Positions 5,702 through 9,717 of a stretch of 9,717 nt of DNA are shown here, one piece after another (position 1 is the first letter of the stretch; each line of letters starts with the position of its first letter). The stretch spans positions 1-9,717 of the forward strand of contig DATBIO010000198.1 of assembly GCA_036556965.1 (NCBI GenBank), in the 5' to 3' direction. The notes beneath the pieces were generated by a model that did not search any database, was not told where the DNA came from, and saw nothing but the letters and a program-made list of their open reading frames with translations. Position numbers and translations under genes: made by a program. Source of the DNA: DATBIO01 sp036556965. Its GTDB lineage: Bacteria; Acidobacteriota; Vicinamibacteria; Fen-336.

Positions 5702-6651
5702 TCCCGTCCCTCCTTCACCGCCAGCACGAGCAGGCTGCAGCCGAGGGTGTTGACGGGCCAGCGGCCGGCCAGCCGCCTCTCCAGGGCGGCCAGGGCCCTG
5801 AAGAGAGCCCGCAGGGCGCCCGGACGCTCCGGCCGGTGGAGCACCGTGCTGGGGATGAGGTTGGTGACGGCGTGGATCCCCCAGCGCTTGCGGGGGCCCA
5901 ACCCGTGCGCCCGCAGCGCCCGCGTCACTTCCGACGACGTGAACAGCTTGAGGGGCAGGGGCACGGCGCCGCCCGTCTCCAGCTTGAGCGAGTACTCCAG
6001 GTGGTGGCCTTCCCGCCAGGGTGGCAGGAGATGGCGCAGGGCCACTCCCAGCGGCTCGTCGTAACCGAGGACGTTGCCGCCGAGGGCGCTCGCGACCTCC
6101 CAGAAGGCATCCAGGTTCCACTTGCCCTCGACCTCGAGCAGCAACGAGCCCCCCGGGCGCAGACAGCGCGCGATCTCGCGCAGGGCGTCCACCCACCGCG
6201 GAACGAGGCTCAGGGCCGGGCCGCAGCAGTTGACGACGTCCACGGAAGCGTCGGCCACGGGGAGGGAGACCGCGTCCCCCTCGACGAAGACGGCGTCGTG
6301 GCCGGCGGCCGCCAGCTTGGCCCGCGCGATGTCCAGCAAGCGTGGCGAGAGGTCCACCCCCATCACGCGGTAGCCCTGGGCGGCCAGGCGCAGGCTCTGG
6401 ATGCCCGTGCCACAGCCCACGTCGAGCGCGCGCGGGGGCCGCGCGGCGGTGGGTGGGGCCAGCTCCGCCAGCACGCCGTCGATCACGGAGAGGCTGTGGC
6501 GGTACCAGGGCGCGCGCAGGTCGTCGTACTCCGGGGCCATGGCGTCGAAGGCCGCGCGCAGCGAGGCCCGCGGGGGGGGCGCGGGGGCATCCACGCCGCC
6601 GCTGGCCATCGTCTCGCCGGGCCACAGCGGGGGCGTGGGCGCGGTGGTCAT
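5698..6651 (-). CDS. SAM-dependent class I methyltransferase
   Basis: 317 residues. It has the Rossmann-type methyltransferase core: FDAMAPEYDDL (35-45), motif I LDVGCGTG (76-83), the acidic residue after strand 2 in GVDLSP (D100), the GDAVSLP segment (125-131), DVVNCCG (138-144) and the post-core LRPGGSLLLEVEG (164-176). This wording is typical of Methyltransf_11/25-type small-molecule methyltransferases; the substrate cannot be told. The N-terminal 30 residues are Pro/Ala-rich and likely disordered. ATG 6651 was chosen because it forms an ATGA overlap with the stop of the upstream ion-channel gene; M15 is an alternative. The reading frame stays open far upstream (to 8472), but that part is antisense to the channel and recO genes. 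Its stop overlaps the stop of the convergent DUF1572 gene. Confidence 0.88.
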   Translation of the reverse strand: MTTAPTPPLWPGETMASGGVDAPAPPPRASLRAAFDAMAPEYDDLRAPWYRHSLSVIDGVLAELAPPTAARPPRALDVGCGTGIQSLRLAAQGYRVMGVDLSPRLLDIARAKLAAAGHDAVFVEGDAVSLPVADASVDVVNCCGPALSLVPRWVDALREIARCLRPGGSLLLEVEGKWNLDAFWEVASALGGNVLGYDEPLGVALRHLLPPWREGHHLEYSLKLETGGAVPLPLKLFTSSEVTRALRAHGLGPRKRWGIHAVTNLIPSTVLHRPERPGALRALFRALAALERRLAGRWPVNTLGCSLLVLAVKEGRD

Positions 6652-7670
6652 CCGCCGGTCATCCGCATGGAAGCGACCACGCTGGCCGCGGTGAGTACTA
6701 GAAGACCGAGGGGGAAGGCGAAGCGGCAGATCTGGTCGATACGCACCGCCCGTTCCCGGCGTCCGCGCCGGGCCTGCCCGTTCGAGTAGAGCGACTCCAC
6801 CAGGGCCAGGGCGATGGCCAGGTAGGAGAGGGCGAAGACGAGATCGGCCAGCGTGAGGTAGGCCACCTCCGGAAGCGTGCTGGCCTGCGCGAGCTGGAAG
6901 GCGATGGCGGCCAGGAGGCAGGTCACGCCGATGCCGACCTGGGAGGCCAGGTCCTCCGGGTCCACCCAGAACACGGTCATGGCCACCAGCACGATGATGA
7001 AGAGGGGGAGGAAGAACTTCGTGAGATGGAAGGTGGTATGGCGACGGATGGGGATGCTGAAGGTGGCGTACTCGTAGATGGGGACGGCATCGCCCCACAC
7101 TCCCTGCTCCCATTTGAAGACGCGGCTCTTCCGCGTGTACCTCATGTCGTGGCCGACCTCCCACTGCGAGAGCTGGCCGTAGACCGAGTCGTCCACACCC
7201 TGGAGGAACGGCTGGTCCCCGTAGCGCAGCATGCTGGCGAAGAGCCACGACTCCGACACACCGAGGGTGAGGGTCTGGCGGTCGAAGGGGAACATGCGCA
7301 GGTTGAGGGGAGTGGCCAGGGTGGACCGGAAGCGGCGGGCGCGGATGCACCGCCCGTCGCGCAGGTCGAGCCCCCCGAACTGCTCGCTGAGGCGGGCCAC
7401 CTCGTTGGTGATCTCCGTCTGGGGCACGAACCCCTCCTGCGGCTCCCAGGCCTCGTAGAGGTAGTAGTCCGCGTCCCAGGTCCCCGACTTCTCGCTCACG
7501 TTGTAGAGGCCCACCAGCACCACGCCCATGGCGACCTCCGCCGGCTTGGGGATCTCGTCCACGGGCTTGTCCGCGCAGCACTCGGCGGGGCCCGGACACT
7601 CGGCCGCGCGCGCGGTGGCAGCCCCCGCCGACACGGCGAGCGCGACGGCGGCCAGGCGGAGGGAGCGCAT
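6648..7670 (-). CDS. Prokaryotic pentameric ligand-gated ion channel (Cys-loop receptor homologue)
   Basis: 340 residues. A signal peptide (1-22, ending ATARA) is followed by an extracellular beta-sandwich domain (about 45-210) and four membrane helices: M1 about 214-236, M2 242-263, M3 268-293, M4 312-335. The hallmark FPFDRQ (127-132) of the family's signature loop is present. The two loop cysteines of animal receptors are replaced (T120, L134), as usual for bacterial members such as GLIC and ELIC. M1 ends WVDPED, M2 contains VGIGVTCLLAAIAFQ, and TLPEVAYLTLADLVF links into M3, all typical. The M3-M4 loop is short and basic, as in bacteria. No acidic residue lines the -2' to 0' pore mouth (A242, S243, Q244). 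C25, C31, C32 and C108 lie in the periplasmic part and might form disulfides. It should be an inner-membrane channel gated by an unknown periplasmic ligand or pH. It is first of a two-gene unit with the methyltransferase. Confidence 0.92.
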   Translation of the reverse strand: MRSLRLAAVALAVSAGAATARAAECPGPAECCADKPVDEIPKPAEVAMGVVLVGLYNVSEKSGTWDADYYLYEAWEPQEGFVPQTEITNEVARLSEQFGGLDLRDGRCIRARRFRSTLATPLNLRMFPFDRQTLTLGVSESWLFASMLRYGDQPFLQGVDDSVYGQLSQWEVGHDMRYTRKSRVFKWEQGVWGDAVPIYEYATFSIPIRRHTTFHLTKFFLPLFIIVLVAMTVFWVDPEDLASQVGIGVTCLLAAIAFQLAQASTLPEVAYLTLADLVFALSYLAIALALVESLYSNGQARRGRRERAVRIDQICRFAFPLGLLVLTAASVVASMRMTGG

Positions 7671-7779
7671 GGCGCAAGAGACTAACCGAAGTCGCCGCCC
7701 CTGAATGGCGCGGAGCGCGCCCCTGTGCTAATTTTCCGCGGCAGCGCGGCCGTTTTCCCCGCTCCGGCTCTTCCATCCC
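7671..7779. promoter_or_regulatory. Divergent intergenic region between channel and recO genes
   Basis: This 109-base gap separates two divergent genes, so promoters for both should lie in or near it. The only A/T-rich island is ctaattttcc (7728-7737). On the plus strand TAATTT (7729-7734) keeps the first T, the A and the last T of a -10 box, but no matching -35 is at the right distance. On the other strand the same bases read aaaattag. Neither recO (ATG 7780) nor the channel (ATG 7670) has a clear Shine-Dalgarno sequence. Placement of promoters is a guess. Confidence 0.3.
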
Positions 7780-8531
7780 ATGCCGCCCTTCGCCTCCGAC
7801 GCCCTGGTGCTGCGCACGTACAAGCTCGGGGAGTCGAGCAAGGTGGTGGTGCTGCTCACGCGCGAGCGGGGCAAGGTGCGGGCGGTGGCCAAGGGCGTGC
7901 GCGGGCCGCGCTCGCGCGCGCAGTCCGCCCTCGAGCCGCTGAGCGAGGTGCGCGTCACGCTGTACGGCCGGCAGGGGACGGACCTCTTCCGGCTGGGCGC
8001 CTGCGAGCTGATCCGCTCCGCCTACCGGACGCTGACCCGGGGCCTGGAGGAGTCGCTGACCCTGAGCTACGTGGCCGAGCTGCTGGACGCCTTCTCCCCC
8101 GAGCACGAGGCGGAGGACGCCGTCTACCGCCTGGCCCGCGCCCTCCTGGCCGCGGCGGAGTCCGGCCGGCCCCTCGCCGTGCTGGCCCGCTACGCGGAGG
8201 CCTGGCTGCTGCGCCTGCACGGTCTCTACCCCCCGCTCGAGCACTGCGCCGGCTGCGGCGCCCCCGCGGGGGAGGGCGCCCTCCGCTATCACGCGCCGGC
8301 CCACGGCTTCGTCTGCGACGCCTGCGGCGCCGCCTCCGGGCCCGTCCTCTCCCCGGCCACGCGCGCGTTCCTCTCCGAGGTCTTCCGCCGGCCGCCGGAC
8401 GCCCCCGGCCTCGTCGCCCCTCCCGAGCCGGAGCGCCTGGAGTCGTTCCACCGCGGGCTCATCGGCGCGCACCTCGAGCGCGACCTGCGCGCGCCACGCG
8501 TGCTGCGCGACGTGGCGCGGGAGGTGCCGCG

Positions 8532-8535
<4 letters not shown>
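7780..8535 (+). CDS. recO: DNA repair protein RecO
   Basis: 251 residues, the usual RecO length. RecO works with RecR (and RecF) to load RecA on SSB-coated single-stranded DNA in recombinational repair and also anneals strands. The N-terminal OB-fold is evident: SDALVLRTYKLGESSKVV (6-23), LLTRERGKVRAVAKGVRGPRS (25-45), then LEPLSEVRVTLY (51-62). A helical middle part follows. The C-terminal zinc-finger cysteines are all present: C156-x2-C159 and C179-x2-C182. ATG 7780 gives the standard N-terminus. Its stop overlaps the GTG of glyQ by 4 bases; recO next to glyQ-glyS is a recurrent gene order in several bacterial groups. Confidence 0.93.
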
Positions 8536-9387
<852 letters not shown>

Positions 9388-9395
<8 letters not shown>

Positions 9396-9717
9396 GTTCC
9401 TGCTCGAGGTGGGCTGCGAGGAGATCCCGGCGCCCTGGCTGCCCGGCCTGACGGAGCAGCTCGGGGAGAGGTTCGCCGAGCTGGCGAGGCGGGAGCACCT
9501 GGGCGGCGAGGGGGTGGCCACCCGCGCCACGCCCCGCCGGCTCGTGCTGCGGGCGGAGCTTCCGGAGCGCCAGCCGGATCGTGACGAGACGGTGTGGGGT
9601 CCCGCGGTCAAGGTGGCCCGCGACGCCGCCGGGAACTGGACCAAGGCGGCGGAGGGCTTCGCGCGCAAGGTCGGCGTCGCCCCCGCCGACCTCGGCGAGG
9701 CCGCCAGGGACCCGGCC
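9388..9717 (+). CDS. glyS: Glycine--tRNA ligase beta subunit (N-terminal part, cut by window end)
   Basis: The frame 9388-9717 gives the first 110 residues of about 700 of GlyS, the beta subunit that binds tRNA and completes the alpha2beta2 glycyl-tRNA synthetase. The start (M)PEFLLEVGCEEIPAPWLPG matches the canonical (M)..LLE(I/V)GxEE(I/L)PA N-terminus. ATPRRL (47-52), ERQPDRDE (59-66), GPAVKVA (70-76), TKAAEGFARK (84-93) and VGVAPADL (94-101) are further family landmarks. No ATG, GTG or TTG occurs in frame between the in-frame stop at 9313 and the conserved start; the only candidate before PEFLLE is CTG 9388, which has a good ribosome binding site. The first usual start codon, GTG 9409, would remove the first conserved strand. 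The gene overlaps glyQ by 8 bases. Confidence 0.9.

Noticed and set aside
5302..6789. Plus-strand frame of 495 codons across the convergent junction
   Set aside because: Lies over the DUF1572 gene in another frame and antisense to the methyltransferase; composition is shadow-like.
6652..8472. Upstream extension of the methyltransferase frame giving a 924-codon protein
   Set aside because: The extension runs in a different frame through the channel gene and antisense to recO. The ATGA start at 6651 explains the gene fully.

Overview
This is a very GC-rich (about 70% or more by eye), densely coding bacterial chromosome segment. It has stop/start overlaps, frequent GTG starts and strong third-position G/C bias. 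No mobile element, CRISPR array, rRNA or tRNA was seen. Gene content is mostly housekeeping: the end of a probable rpsA, an IHF/HU gene, recO, glyQ and glyS. Accessory genes are a class III nucleotidyl cyclase, a HIT hydrolase, a secreted Asp-box propeller, a DapF-like epimerase, a DUF1572/DinB-like protein, a methyltransferase and a pentameric ligand-gated ion channel. The mixture suggests Acidobacteriota, or alternatively Myxococcota or another deltaproteobacterial-type lineage. That assignment is inference from composition and gene neighbourhood only.

Layout, plus strand 1-2841: the C-terminal end of a probable ribosomal protein S1, a strong GC hairpin, an IHF-beta-like DNA-bending protein, a 604-residue soluble cyclase whose first 360 residues match nothing I recognise, and a small four-helix membrane protein with its own strong ribosome binding site. 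Plus strand 2918-5701: four genes packed end to end. They are a HIT (Ap4A phosphorylase-type) protein, an exported seven-repeat Asp-box protein, a DapF homologue and a DUF1572 protein. Each junction overlaps by 1-4 bases (GTGA, TGATG, GTGA), so they probably share a transcript.

Minus strand 7670-5698: a two-gene unit, a prokaryotic Cys-loop-type ion channel followed through an ATGA overlap by a SAM-dependent methyltransferase. The methyltransferase stop shares a CTAG with the stop of the convergent DUF1572 gene. Plus strand 7780-9717: recO, glyQ and glyS (cut by the window end). recO and glyQ overlap by GTGA, and glyQ and glyS overlap by 8 bases with an apparent CTG start for glyS. The 109-base divergent gap 7671-7779 must hold the promoters for the channel and recO units.

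The most notable points are as follows. (1) In the DapF homologue both positions of the catalytic cysteine pair are serine while the substrate-binding residues are kept. (2) The ion channel's pore helix resembles animal glycine-receptor (anion) pores rather than the cation-type GLIC pore, and the channel is coupled to a methyltransferase. (3) glyS has no in-frame ATG, GTG or TTG at the right place and seems to use CTG.
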